Positions 26,474 to 35,231 of a stretch of DNA of 64,000 nt are shown here, piece by piece (position 1 is the first letter of the stretch; the number at the start of each line of letters is the position of its first letter). This stretch comes from Streptomyces violaceoruber (GTDB lineage: Bacteria > Actinomycetota > Actinomycetes > Streptomycetales > Streptomycetaceae): contig JODI01000001.1 of assembly GCA_000720805.1 (NCBI GenBank), positions 191,639 through 255,638 on the forward strand, given 5' to 3'. A program made the translations under genes and the position numbers. The notes below the pieces were generated by a model. It was not told where the DNA came from, made no database searches, and saw only the letters and a list, made by a program, of their open reading frames with translations.

Positions 26474-27961
26474 ATGGACGACTGGACCGACCACCCGAAG
26501 GGCACCGCCCCGCATGACAGCACGACCACTGGCCCCGGGCACGCCGGTACGCCCGGCTCGGCGCAGGCCGACCTGGCTCACCCTGTACGAGCCGATGTGC
26601 CGGGGCCGGTACACGCCGGTACGCCCGGTCCGGCACACGTCGGTATGTCAGGTCCGTGGCATGACGGCATGACCGGTCCGGCACACGTCGGTATGTCAGG
26701 TCCGTGGCATGACGGCATGACCGGTCCGGCACACGCCGGTACGCCCGGCGCCGGGCACGTCGCCATGACCGGTCAGCCGGACGTCGGCGCGAGCGGCCCG
26801 GCACCGGCCGGGGGGACCCGTCCGGCACACGCCGGCGCGGGCCGGGCGGTGCCCTACGCGCCGCCGCCCTCGACGCGCACGGCACCGCTGCCCGGAATGC
26901 CCTCACCCGCCCCGCCCGGCCGCACCGGCGAGGAAAGCCGCCCCGAACGCGGCAGCAGAGTTCCCCGCGCGCGTCCCTCCCGGCGCCGCCGGGCCGTGCG
27001 GGCGGCGGTCCTCCTGCTGAGCGGGCTGCTCGTCACCTGCGCCGGAACGTACGTGTGGGCCGGCAACCGGCTCGACCAGCAGGTCGACCTCGGCGCGCTC
27101 ACCGACCGCGCGGCCCCGGGCAAGGGCACCAACTACCTCGTCGTGGGTTCCGACAGCCGCGAGGGACTGTCCTCGCAGGACAGGAAGAACCTGAACACCG
27201 GCTCGGCGCAGGGCCGTCGTACGGACTCCATGATCCTGCTGCACACCGGTGCCGGCGGCACCACGATGCTGAGCCTGCCGCGCGACTCGTGGGTGACCCT
27301 CCCGCCGTACGTCGATCCCGGCACCGGCAGGAACTACCGTGCCGCACCCAACAAACTGAACGCCGCGTTCTCCCTGGGCGGCCCGGAGCTCCTCGTCCGC
27401 ACCGTGGAGCGCAACACCGGAGTGCACATCGACCATTACGCCGAGATCGGCTTCGCGGGGTTCGTCGGGGTGGTGGACGCGGTCGGCGGCGTGGACCTGT
27501 GCCTCGACCGACCCATCAAGGACAAGGCCTCGGGGGCGAACCTGCCCCGGGGCTGCCAGACCCTCGACGGCGCGGACGCGCTCGCGTTCGTCCGGCAGCG
27601 CAAGCAGGAGGCCCAGGGCGACCTGGGCCGCACCCGCAACCAGCAGAAGTTCCTGACCGCCCTCGCCGCCAAGGCGGCGACCCCGGGCACCCTTCTCGAC
27701 CCGGCCAAGTCCGTCCCGGCGGTCTCCGCCGGCCTCGACACGCTCGTCGTGGACAAGGACACCGGCCTGCCGCAGCTCATGTCCCTGTTCCAGGCGATGC
27801 GCGGCGTGACCGGCGGTGGCAGGCAGCTCAACGTGCCCGTCTCCAACCCGAACCTCACCACGTCCAAGGGCAGCGCCGTGCAGTGGGACGCGGCCCGCGC
27901 CCGGAAACTGTTCGACGAACTCAGGCAGGACCGTCCGGTGACCGTCCCGCGCCAGAACTGA
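26474..27961 (+). CDS. LytR-CpsA-Psr (LCP) family wall-polymer ligase
   Basis: A 495-residue protein. Residues 1 to about 150 are a low-complexity Gly/Pro/His/Met-rich cytoplasmic tail that includes two exact 16-residue repeats. One membrane helix near 175-195 (AVLLLSGLLVTCAGTYVWAG) is followed by the LCP catalytic domain (about 215-400). That domain has GSDSREGLSSQ, RRTDSMILLH, LSLPRDSWV and the Arg-rich FVRQRKQE. LCP enzymes transfer undecaprenyl-phosphate-linked polymers to peptidoglycan. It lies 30 bp after the NodB-GT2 gene and is probably cotranscribed, suggesting that the polymer made there is anchored to the wall. Confidence 0.9.
   Translation: MDDWTDHPKGTAPHDSTTTGPGHAGTPGSAQADLAHPVRADVPGPVHAGTPGPAHVGMSGPWHDGMTGPAHVGMSGPWHDGMTGPAHAGTPGAGHVAMTGQPDVGASGPAPAGGTRPAHAGAGRAVPYAPPPSTRTAPLPGMPSPAPPGRTGEESRPERGSRVPRARPSRRRRAVRAAVLLLSGLLVTCAGTYVWAGNRLDQQVDLGALTDRAAPGKGTNYLVVGSDSREGLSSQDRKNLNTGSAQGRRTDSMILLHTGAGGTTMLSLPRDSWVTLPPYVDPGTGRNYRAAPNKLNAAFSLGGPELLVRTVERNTGVHIDHYAEIGFAGFVGVVDAVGGVDLCLDRPIKDKASGANLPRGCQTLDGADALAFVRQRKQEAQGDLGRTRNQQKFLTALAAKAATPGTLLDPAKSVPAVSAGLDTLVVDKDTGLPQLMSLFQAMRGVTGGGRQLNVPVSNPNLTTSKGSAVQWDAARARKLFDELRQDRPVTVPRQN
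26627..26722 (+). repeat. Two exact tandem copies of a 48-bp in-frame repeat
   Basis: Copies at 26627-26674 and 26675-26722 are identical base for base, and a partial third copy starts at 26723. They lie in the 5' part of the LCP gene and encode two identical 16-residue units containing HVGMSGPWHDGMTGP. Perfect identity at the DNA level implies recent duplication, so copy number probably varies between strains. Confidence 0.9.
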
Positions 27962-27968
27962 CCGGGGC

Positions 27969-29198
27969 CTAGAGGAAAGGCGTCCCCGCGTTCAGCCCCG
28001 ACAGGACCCTGCCGTACAGCTCCAGGTTGGTGGCCGGGTTCACGAAGGAGTGCAGACTCAGGGCGTGCAGATCACGCACCGCCCGCTGCACGGGCACCTC
28101 CCGGCGCAGCGAGGAGGCTCCGGAGGCCGACGAGATCAAGTCGACGGCCTCCTTGCACAGCCGGGTCGCATAGCCGCTCTGCGCCCGGATCCGAGCCCGT
28201 TCCTCCACGCTGTACGGCTCGCCGCTCGCGGCCCGGGACTCGATCAGGGCGACGAACTCGGCGGTCAGCGACTCGGCGCAGGAGAGCTTCATCGCCGCCT
28301 CGGCCACCTGCAGATGGGTCACGGCCGCCTCGTGCTGCCGCTCGTGGAAGGTGTAGGTGATGCCCCGCCGGTGGATCCGCTCGGTGAACTCCGCCAGCGC
28401 CGACCGGGCCAGACCCAGCGCGGTCGGCATGGTCCAGGCACAGAACAGCAGCAGGACGGGCATCCCGTAGAACGGGTCGTCGGTGTTGGCCTTCGAGGGG
28501 AACTCACCGCCGAGTAGGGGCCCGACCCGCGGGACCCGGTGCGCTGGCACGACGACGTCCCGCGCGACGACACTGTTGCTGCCGCTGCCGGCCAGACCCG
28601 AGGCGTACCAGTCGTCGAGGACCTCCAGTTCGGCCATGGGGACGGCGGTCCACAGCACCTCGGGCCGTCCGTCGGCCGAGGGGAGCCGGGCCGTCAACAG
28701 GTGCCAGTCGGCGTCCTGGCAGCCGGTCGCGAAGCCGGAGGTGCCGTTCACGACATAGCCGTCGCCGGTGGCGACCGCGGTGGCGTCCGGGATGAGGGTG
28801 CCGCTCACCCGTACGTCCGGACTGGTGAAGATCTCGTCCTGCGCCTCGTCGGGGAAGAGCGCCGCGATGAACGCGCAGCCGGCCTGGATGGACGCCATGA
28901 AGGCGGTCGAACCGCAGGCGGCGGCGATCTCGGTCAGCGTGTCGACCTGGGTGCGCAGCCGGCTCTGGTAACCGCCGTACCGCCGGGGGACGTTCATCCG
29001 GTGGACGCCGGCCGCGGACAGGGCCCTGACGACCTCGCCGGTGACCCTCCGCCGCTGTTCGGTGCGCAGGGCGTGCTCCCGGATGAGGGGACGGATCGCC
29101 CGTACCCGCTCGACCAACTCGGCGTCGGAGCGAGGTACGTCCGAGCCAGGTGCGTCGGAGCCACCTGCGTCGGAACCTGGTGCTGAGGACGGAGCCAT
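27969..29198 (-). CDS. Acyl-CoA-dehydrogenase-fold flavoprotein (group D monooxygenase/HsaA-like)
   Basis: A 409-residue protein. ATG 29198 has GGAGG six bases upstream; an ATG at 29282 would add 28 residues without a ribosome site. After a Ser/Asp/Gly-rich N-terminus comes the acyl-CoA dehydrogenase fold: GVHRMNVPRRYGGYQ, ACGSTAFMASIQAGCAF, and a FMN/FAD-site-like GTSGFATGCQDADWHLLTAR. The C-terminal half (LQVAEAAMKLSCAES; SASGASSLRREVPVQRAVRD) is the type-2 domain found in two-component flavin monooxygenases such as HsaA. It lacks an obvious catalytic Glu of true dehydrogenases. A flavin reductase partner is not next to it. Monooxygenase is more likely than dehydrogenase. Confidence 0.75.
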   Translation of the reverse strand: MAPSSAPGSDAGGSDAPGSDVPRSDAELVERVRAIRPLIREHALRTEQRRRVTGEVVRALSAAGVHRMNVPRRYGGYQSRLRTQVDTLTEIAAACGSTAFMASIQAGCAFIAALFPDEAQDEIFTSPDVRVSGTLIPDATAVATGDGYVVNGTSGFATGCQDADWHLLTARLPSADGRPEVLWTAVPMAELEVLDDWYASGLAGSGSNSVVARDVVVPAHRVPRVGPLLGGEFPSKANTDDPFYGMPVLLLFCAWTMPTALGLARSALAEFTERIHRRGITYTFHERQHEAAVTHLQVAEAAMKLSCAESLTAEFVALIESRAASGEPYSVEERARIRAQSGYATRLCKEAVDLISSASGASSLRREVPVQRAVRDLHALSLHSFVNPATNLELYGRVLSGLNAGTPFL

Positions 29199-29310
29199 GG
29201 CGGACCTCCGGACACGACGGGGTCCCTCACCGTGACGCGGATCCACCAACGTGTCAACGTCCCGCACCCCGATGGCCGACACCCAACGGGCCGAACAGTG
29301 ACGGGAGTTG

Positions 29311-29958
29311 TCAGAGCAGCAACCGCTTCTCCTTGGCGACCGCCACCGCTCCGGCCCGGGTTTCCACCCCCAACTTGCCGTAGATCCGGCCGAGGTGGGT
29401 CTTGACCGTCGCCTCGCTGATGAACAGGGCCCGGGCGATCTCCCGGTTGCCCAGGCCTCGGGCGAGCTGTTCGAGGATCTCGTGCTCGCGCGGGGACAGG
29501 GCGGGGTGCGGGCTGCGCATCCGGCTCAGGAGCCGGTCCGCGACGGGGGCGGACAGCGCGGTGCGGCCCGCGGCGGCGTTGCGGATCGCCGCGAACAGCT
29601 CCTCGGGCTGTTCGGCCTTGAGGAGGTAACCGGTGGCGCCGGCCTCGATGGCACGGGTGACGTCGGCGTCGGTGTCGAACATGGTGAGCACCAGGACCCG
29701 CGGACCGGCCGCGCCGTCCTCGGTCAGGTGCCGGGTGGCCGTCACGCCGTCCATGCCGCCGTCGAGCTGAAGGTCCATCAGGACGACATCGGGCCGCAGC
29801 CGGGCGGCCATCGCGAGCGCCTCCTCGCCGGTCGCGGCCTCACCGACCACGTCGATGCCCTCGGCGCTGGACAGCAGGGCGCGCAGTCCGGCGCGTATGA
29901 CGGCGTGGTCGTCGCACAGCAGCAGCCGGACGGAGGGCGCGGACACCGGCGTACTCAC
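29311..29958 (-). CDS. NarL/LuxR-family response regulator
   Basis: A 215-residue regulator starting at GTG 29958, which overlaps the sensor kinase stop by four bases. The receiver has CDDH at residues 15-18 and the phospho-acceptor D62 in VVLMDLQLDGG. The C-terminal LuxR helix-turn-helix is clear: LSPREHEILEQLARGLGNRE, followed by TVKTHLGRIYGKLGV. Paired with the kinase at 29955-31199. Target genes are unknown; nothing in the next genes points to a particular stress. Confidence 0.93.
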   Translation of the reverse strand: MSTPVSAPSVRLLLCDDHAVIRAGLRALLSSAEGIDVVGEAATGEEALAMAARLRPDVVLMDLQLDGGMDGVTATRHLTEDGAAGPRVLVLTMFDTDADVTRAIEAGATGYLLKAEQPEELFAAIRNAAAGRTALSAPVADRLLSRMRSPHPALSPREHEILEQLARGLGNREIARALFISEATVKTHLGRIYGKLGVETRAGAVAVAKEKRLLL

Positions 29959-31199
29959 GAAACGGGCTCCTTCGAGGGGGTGGTGGGGTGCGGGCCGGCC
30001 AAGGATGCCAGGGGGACGGCGGCCGAGACGACGGTGCCGTCGCCGGGGGCGGACTCCACCGTGAGCGTGCCACCCGCCTGCCGGGCCCGGATCCGCATGG
30101 CCGGCAGCCCGTGTCCCCGCTCCCGGTCGGCACCCGCGGCACCCACGGTGCTCGGGGCGTTGACATCGAAGCCGCGGCCGTTGTCGGCGATGTCCACAGA
30201 GACCTGGTCGTCCAGGCAGGTCAGGGTCACCGCGGCCCGGGTCGCCGCCGCGTGTTCGCGGACATTGGCCAGCGCCCCCTGGGCGATGCGCAGGAGGGCC
30301 GCCTCGACCCGTTCCGGCAGCCGGCCCGGGTCGCCCTCGCGCCGGAACTCCACGGTGAGTCCGGGACCGCTCTCCCGTTCGGCGAGGGCGGCCAGCGCGC
30401 CCGGGAGAGCGTGCTCGGCGAGATCGGCCGGTGCCAGGTCGTGCACGAACCGGCGGGCCTCCGCGAGGTTGCGGGAGGTGATCTCGGCCGCGTCCCGCAG
30501 GTGGGCGTGGGCCGTGTCCGGGTCGGTACGCCAGACCCGCTCGGCGGCCTGGAGCAGCATCCCCTGGCTGGACAGGCCCTGGGCGACGGTGTCGTGGATC
30601 TCCGTGGCCAGCCGCTGGCGTTCCGCGAGGACACCGGCCCGCCGCTCGGTGGCCGCGAGGTCGTGGCGGGTGCGGACCAGGTCCTCGATCAGGACGCGCT
30701 GCCGGGCCCCTTGGCGCTGCAGGTGTACCAGTACGGCGGTGGCGACCGCGGCGACGGCCGGCGGGGCCACGACCATGTTCGGGTTGAGTGAGCCGTCCGC
30801 CGCCCGCACCTCGGAGACGACGACCAGGATGGTGAGCAGAGCCGCGAGCGGCACCGCGAGCCGGGGCGGCAGCGCGTGCAGCCCGGCGAACAGCAGCGGC
30901 ATCGCGCACCAGGTGGCGCTCGGCGCGAGCACCAGCAGGACGACCCAGACGGCGGACACCGAACCCAGCCAGGCCAGATGGCGGGTGGTCGGAGGTGAGC
31001 CGGGGCGCGGCGCCGGCGCCAGGAAGCGTCCGAGGACGTAGAGCAGACAGAAGGCCGCGAACAGCGCCACCACCCACCCGGTGCCCGCTCCGCCCTGGTC
31101 ACGGGTCAGGAAGCGGGCGAACGAGGAGCCGAGCAGCAGGAAGAACGCGACGTCCACGGTCGTGGCCAGCCAGCGCTCGTCGGGATCGGTGTGGTGCAT
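29955..31199 (-). CDS. NarL-system sensor histidine kinase (HisKA_3)
   Basis: A 414-residue membrane kinase. The N-terminal 160 residues hold four or five hydrophobic segments with hardly any extracellular loop, so it probably senses a membrane state rather than a soluble ligand. The HisKA_3 phosphorylation site is H202 in TEIHDTVAQGLS. The ATPase domain follows with NVREHAAATRAAV (N box), DNGRGFD and GHGLPAMRIRARQAGG. It is first gene of a two-gene operon with its regulator and divergent from the methyltransferase at 31370. Confidence 0.92.
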   Translation of the reverse strand: MHHTDPDERWLATTVDVAFFLLLGSSFARFLTRDQGGAGTGWVVALFAAFCLLYVLGRFLAPAPRPGSPPTTRHLAWLGSVSAVWVVLLVLAPSATWCAMPLLFAGLHALPPRLAVPLAALLTILVVVSEVRAADGSLNPNMVVAPPAVAAVATAVLVHLQRQGARQRVLIEDLVRTRHDLAATERRAGVLAERQRLATEIHDTVAQGLSSQGMLLQAAERVWRTDPDTAHAHLRDAAEITSRNLAEARRFVHDLAPADLAEHALPGALAALAERESGPGLTVEFRREGDPGRLPERVEAALLRIAQGALANVREHAAATRAAVTLTCLDDQVSVDIADNGRGFDVNAPSTVGAAGADRERGHGLPAMRIRARQAGGTLTVESAPGDGTVVSAAVPLASLAGPHPTTPSKEPVS

Positions 31200-31369
31200 C
31201 CTCCGTGTCTAACGCGGCGGACGCCGGATCGCATCAGCCGATCGGCTGACATGGGGGACCACCGAACCGCTCGCGGACCCGAGCCCGTTGACCGAGCCCG
31301 GCACCCCCTCCCCGCACCGAGGCTGGTGGCACAGCCCACACCACTTCCGCGAACTCAGGGGACCACCGC

Positions 31370-32152
31370 ATGACCGGCAAGAACCTCACCGTCAACCGCG
31401 CCGGCCTCGGCCACCGCATCGGCTACGCCCTGCGCCACCCCGAACGGGTGCCCCGCCATCTGGTCCGCGCCACCCGGGACCTGTGGCTGCGCCACCGCCA
31501 CCGGGACCACGTCTCCTACTACCGGGCCGTGATGCGCTCGGACACCCGCACCGACCCGGACGCGGCGGTCGGCAGCCGCAACCGGGAGCGGTGGCTCGCA
31601 CTCGGCGCGATGCAGTTCGACTACCTGGTCGGCCACGGTCTGCGCCCCGAGCACCGCATGCTGGAGATCGGCTGCGGCAACCTGCGCGGCGGCTGGCGGT
31701 TCATCCGGCACCTGGAGACCGGGCACTACCACGGCATCGACATCTCGCCCGACATCCTCGTCGCCGCGCAGGACACCATCGTGGAGATGGGTCTCCAGCA
31801 GCGGCTCCCCACCCTGACCCCGGTCCGCGATCTGACCCTGCGGTTCCTGCCGGACGCCCACTTCGACGTCGTCCACGCGCACAGCGTCTTCTCGCACTCG
31901 CCGCTCCCGGTCATCGAGGAGTGCCTCGCCCACGTCGGCCGGGTCCTCGCGCCGGGCGGCTGGTTCGACTTCACCTTCGACCGGACCGAGGGCGAGGAAC
32001 ACCACGTGCTGCGGGAGGACTTCTACTACCGCACCGAGACGCTGGTCGCCCTGGCCGAGCGCTACGGCCTCAAGGCCCGCTTCATGGACGACTGGGAGAA
32101 GCTGCCCCACGGCCAGTCCAAGATCCGTGTCACCCACGGGGACGCGACCTGA
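31370..32152 (+). CDS. Class I SAM-dependent methyltransferase
   Basis: A 260-residue soluble protein with the SAM-binding motif I LEIGCGNLRGG at residues 98-108, an acidic residue at the end of strand 2 (HGIDISPD), and FDVVHAHSVFSHSPLPVIEE as the post-II region. This set-up resembles small-molecule or glycan methyltransferases. The first 60 residues are Arg/His-rich. The substrate cannot be inferred. It is monocistronic, 170 bp from the divergent sensor kinase and 183 bp before the sugar operon. Confidence 0.8.
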   Translation: MTGKNLTVNRAGLGHRIGYALRHPERVPRHLVRATRDLWLRHRHRDHVSYYRAVMRSDTRTDPDAAVGSRNRERWLALGAMQFDYLVGHGLRPEHRMLEIGCGNLRGGWRFIRHLETGHYHGIDISPDILVAAQDTIVEMGLQQRLPTLTPVRDLTLRFLPDAHFDVVHAHSVFSHSPLPVIEECLAHVGRVLAPGGWFDFTFDRTEGEEHHVLREDFYYRTETLVALAERYGLKARFMDDWEKLPHGQSKIRVTHGDAT

Positions 32153-32287
32153 TCAGGCTCGGGCCCGTGAACCGCCCTCCTGTCACGCGGTGATCGTCAC
32201 CCCCGGAGCACCTCCGCGGGGCCATGCCTTTCCAACATCACCGCAGGGGGGGTTGTCCGGACATTCCTCGGCCCCTAGGCTCCCTCG

Positions 32288-32303
32288 GAGCAAGCGCTTT
32301 CTG
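32288..32303. promoter_or_regulatory. LacI-type half-palindromic operator candidate (AAGCGCTT core)
   Basis: GCAAGCGCTTTC, with the perfect 8-bp palindrome AAGCGCTT at 32292-32299, lies 36 bp before the start of the oxidoreductase gene that opens the sugar operon. A central CG flanked by AA/TT is typical of LacI/GalR-family operators in Streptomyces sugar operons. No regulator gene is adjacent, so control would come from elsewhere on the chromosome. Confidence 0.45.
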
Positions 32304-32334
32304 CGTGAGCCCGCAAGCCGTCGAGGAGTACCGC

Positions 32335-33450
32335 ATGCCCCCGCTCCCAGCCCGTCGCCGCGTCGCCGTGGTCGGCACCGGTGCGATCGTCAGCGGCAGT
32401 CATCTGCCCGCGCTCAGAGCCCACTCGGACCGGACGGAACTGGTCGCCGCCGTCGACGTGGACCGGGACCGCCTCGACCGGTTCCGGGAACTCGCGGGCG
32501 GTGACGTCGCCGGATACACCTCGATGGCCGCCATGCTGGACGCCGTGCGCCCCGACCTGGTCCTCATCGGCACACCGCCCTCCCTGCACCGCGACCAGAC
32601 GGTCGCGGCCCTGAAGGCGGGCGCCTGGGTGCTGTGCGAGAAGCCGCTGACCCTCTCGCTCGCCGAGTACGACGAGATCGCGGCGGCCGAGGAGGCCTCG
32701 GGGGCGTACGCCTCGGTCGTCTTCCAGCACCGCTACGGATCCGGCGCCGTCCACGCCCGTGAACTGATCGCGAGCGGCGCGCTGGGCGCCCCCCGCGTCG
32801 CACACTGCCAGACCACCTGGCACCGCGACGCCGCTTACTACGCCGTACCGTGGCGCGGAAAGTGGTCCACCGAGGGCGGCGGCCCGACCATGGGGCACGG
32901 CATCCACCAGTACGACCTGCTGCTGCACCTGCTCGGCCCCTGGACGGAGATCCGGGCGATGGCCGCGCGCCTGGTCCACGACACCGAGAGCGAGGACGTC
33001 TCGACGGCCCTGGTCCGGTTCGAGAACGGCGCCCTGGCCACCGTCGTCAACAGCGTGCTCTCCCCGGACGAGGTCAGCCGCATCCGCGTCGACTGCGCCG
33101 ACGCGACCGTCGAGCTCACCCACCTCTACGGCCACCGCAACGGGGACTGGGTCTACACCCCGGCCCCGCACGTCCCCTCCGAGCGCGCCGAGGCCTGGCG
33201 CACCCCCGCCACGGACGTGCCCAGCTCCCACACGGCCCAGCTCGGCGCGCTCCTCGACGCGTACGACAACGGTGTCAGGCCGCCGACCAGCGGCACCGAG
33301 GCCCGCGCCACCCTCGAGTTCGCCGCCGCCCTCTACAAGGCGGCGTTCACCGGCAACCCGGTGCACGCGGGCGAGATCGGGCCCGGCGACCCGTTCTACC
33401 CGGCCATGCACGGAGACCACCCCCACTGGGCCCCCAAGGAGCGCGCATGA
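32335..33450 (+). CDS. Gfo/Idh/MocA-family sugar oxidoreductase
   Basis: A 371-residue NAD(P)-dependent dehydrogenase. The Rossmann motif VAVVGTGAIVSGSHLPAL starts near residue 9, and the EKPLTLSLAEYDE motif holds the family's catalytic-site lysine. The second domain has WRGKWSTEGGGPTMGHGIHQ, with the conserved His of this family. ATG 32335 has GAGGAG six to eight bases upstream. It is first of an operon with a DUF6807 protein, a cupin and a sugar importer, coupled to the next gene by ATGA. It should oxidise the imported sugar or a sugar acid. Confidence 0.92.
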   Translation: MPPLPARRRVAVVGTGAIVSGSHLPALRAHSDRTELVAAVDVDRDRLDRFRELAGGDVAGYTSMAAMLDAVRPDLVLIGTPPSLHRDQTVAALKAGAWVLCEKPLTLSLAEYDEIAAAEEASGAYASVVFQHRYGSGAVHARELIASGALGAPRVAHCQTTWHRDAAYYAVPWRGKWSTEGGGPTMGHGIHQYDLLLHLLGPWTEIRAMAARLVHDTESEDVSTALVRFENGALATVVNSVLSPDEVSRIRVDCADATVELTHLYGHRNGDWVYTPAPHVPSERAEAWRTPATDVPSSHTAQLGALLDAYDNGVRPPTSGTEARATLEFAAALYKAAFTGNPVHAGEIGPGDPFYPAMHGDHPHWAPKERA

Positions 33451-34373
33451 GCATCCGCGTCAGCCACGTCCACGGCGAGCACATCGCGGTCGAGGCCGCG
33501 GACGGCACCGAGATCCTCCGCTACGTCTATCGCCCCGACCCCGACGCCTTCGAGGCCCGCAAGCCCTACGCCCACCCGGTGCGCACCTTGGCCGGACGCA
33601 CGGTCACCGGCTACCGCCCGAACGACCACCGCTGGCACAAGGGCCTGCAGATGACCGCGAGCCATCTGTCCGGGCAGAACTTCTGGGGCGGCAACTGCTA
33701 CGTCCACGGCCAGGGCTACCTGCCGCTGCCCGAGCGGGTCGGCTCGATGCGGCACGACGGCTTCCCCGCGTTCACGGTCGAGGACGACCGGCTCGCCTTC
33801 ACCGAGGAGCTCACCTGGGTGGAGAACGGCGGCGCGGAATGGGCGCGCGAGGAGCGGGGTCTGGCGGTCCACTCCGTCGACGAGGAGACCGGCGCCTGGG
33901 CGCTGGACTGGTCGATCCGGCTGACCAACCTCCGTGACGAGCCGCTCGTCTTCGGCTCGCCGACCACCGCGGGGCGTGAGATGGCCGGCTACACCGGTCT
34001 GCAGTGGCGCGGCCCGCGCGACTTCACCGGCGGCACGGTCCTCGCCCCGGACACCGACGCGGACGCGGACAAGGTGATGGGCTCCCAGGGCCCCTGGATC
34101 GCCTTCACCACCGAGCACGACGAGTTCGACGGGCACTCCACCCTGGTCTTCGCGCACGCCCCCGAGAACCTCGACCCGAACTCGGCCATCCACGAGTCGC
34201 ACTGGTTCGTGCGTTCCGAGCCGTTCCCGACGGTCGCGTTCTCGTGGGCGTTCTTCGAGGAGTTCGAGCTGCCGCCCGGCGAGTCCTTCGCCTACCGCTA
34301 CCGGGTCGTCGTCGCGGACGGCGCCTGGGACGGCGACCGCGTCGGCACGTACCTGGAAGGGCTGCCGTGGTGA
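33447..34373 (+). CDS. DUF6807 (PmoA) family protein
   Basis: A 308-residue soluble protein of the family annotated as DUF6807 or methane oxygenase PmoA, a name that is probably misleading. Recognisable parts are YRPNDHRWHKGLQMTASHLS near residue 50, SPTTAGREMAGYTGLQWRG mid-protein and HESHWFVRSEPFPTVAFSWA near the end. These His-rich loops resemble carbohydrate-active or mutarotase-like beta-sandwich proteins. In actinomycetes it is regularly found beside Gfo/Idh oxidoreductases in sugar operons. Start and stop overlap both neighbours. Function unknown. Confidence 0.85.
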   Translation: MSIRVSHVHGEHIAVEAADGTEILRYVYRPDPDAFEARKPYAHPVRTLAGRTVTGYRPNDHRWHKGLQMTASHLSGQNFWGGNCYVHGQGYLPLPERVGSMRHDGFPAFTVEDDRLAFTEELTWVENGGAEWAREERGLAVHSVDEETGAWALDWSIRLTNLRDEPLVFGSPTTAGREMAGYTGLQWRGPRDFTGGTVLAPDTDADADKVMGSQGPWIAFTTEHDEFDGHSTLVFAHAPENLDPNSAIHESHWFVRSEPFPTVAFSWAFFEEFELPPGESFAYRYRVVVADGAWDGDRVGTYLEGLPW

Positions 34374-35137
34374 ACGACCCCACGCCCGTGAAGCCGGCCC
34401 TTCCGCACCCCCTGCCCGGCGCCGTCGGACTGTCCCATCTCAGCGCCTACGACTGGGAGGCCGCCGACGGAGTCTGCGGCGGCAGCCCGCACCTGCATCT
34501 GGTGTGCACGGAGGCGTACGTCGTCACCGGCGGCCGGGGGGCGGTCCAGACGCTCAGCCCCGACGGCTACCGGGACATCCCCCTGGAAGCGGGCTCGGTC
34601 GCCTGGTTCACGCCGGGCACCGTGCACCGCATGGTGCAGGGCGGCGATCTGCGGATCACCGTGCTGATGCAGAACAGCGGGCTGCCGGAGGCCGGGGACG
34701 CCGTGTTCACGTTCCCGCCCGAGGTGCTCGCCGACCCCGAGAAGTACGCGGCGGCCGCGACCCTCCCGCCCGGCACGGGGGAGGAGACGGCGGCGGCCGC
34801 CCGGCGCCGTCGCGACCTCGCCGTCGAGGGCTACCTCGTCCTGCGCGAGGCACTGGTCGCCGGTGACAACGGCCCGTACGTCGCATTCCAGCGCGCCGCC
34901 GCCCGGTTGGTGCGCGCCAAGGTGCCCGCCTGGCGCGAGCTGTGGCGGGCCGGCGCGCTGGCCACCGCCGAACGCACCGGCGCCCAGCTCGACGCGCTGG
35001 CGGACGGCGCGCCGGCGTATCTCGACGAGGCCACCGCCTACGAGGCCGCGCCCACCCGGCTCGGCGGCTTCGGGATGTGCGGCCGCCGGGACGAGTACAA
35101 CCTGCCGGGGACGACGCTGCCGTACCAGGGCGAATAG
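34370..35137 (+). CDS. Cupin-domain protein of the sugar operon
   Basis: A 255-residue protein. GTG 34370 overlaps the preceding stop (GTGA); GTG 34367 is the alternative. The cupin fold is seen in GGSPHLHLVCTEAYVVTGGR (first motif with His-x-His) and GSVAWFTPGTVHRMVQGGDL (second motif). Metal-binding His and Glu residues are present, so it may be an isomerase or dioxygenase, or simply bind a sugar. The C-terminal 130 residues are helical and charged. It probably processes the same carbohydrate as the two preceding enzymes. The following importer starts after a 94-bp gap. Confidence 0.75.
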   Translation: MNDPTPVKPALPHPLPGAVGLSHLSAYDWEAADGVCGGSPHLHLVCTEAYVVTGGRGAVQTLSPDGYRDIPLEAGSVAWFTPGTVHRMVQGGDLRITVLMQNSGLPEAGDAVFTFPPEVLADPEKYAAAATLPPGTGEETAAAARRRRDLAVEGYLVLREALVAGDNGPYVAFQRAAARLVRAKVPAWRELWRAGALATAERTGAQLDALADGAPAYLDEATAYEAAPTRLGGFGMCGRRDEYNLPGTTLPYQGE

Positions 35138-35231
35138 GACACTGCCGTACCGCGGCGAATGACAGGGGGCGGGAAGTGGGCTCAGGGGGGCCGTAGGAGA
35201 AGGTCCGAGGAAGGAAAGAGGTGACCTCGGC

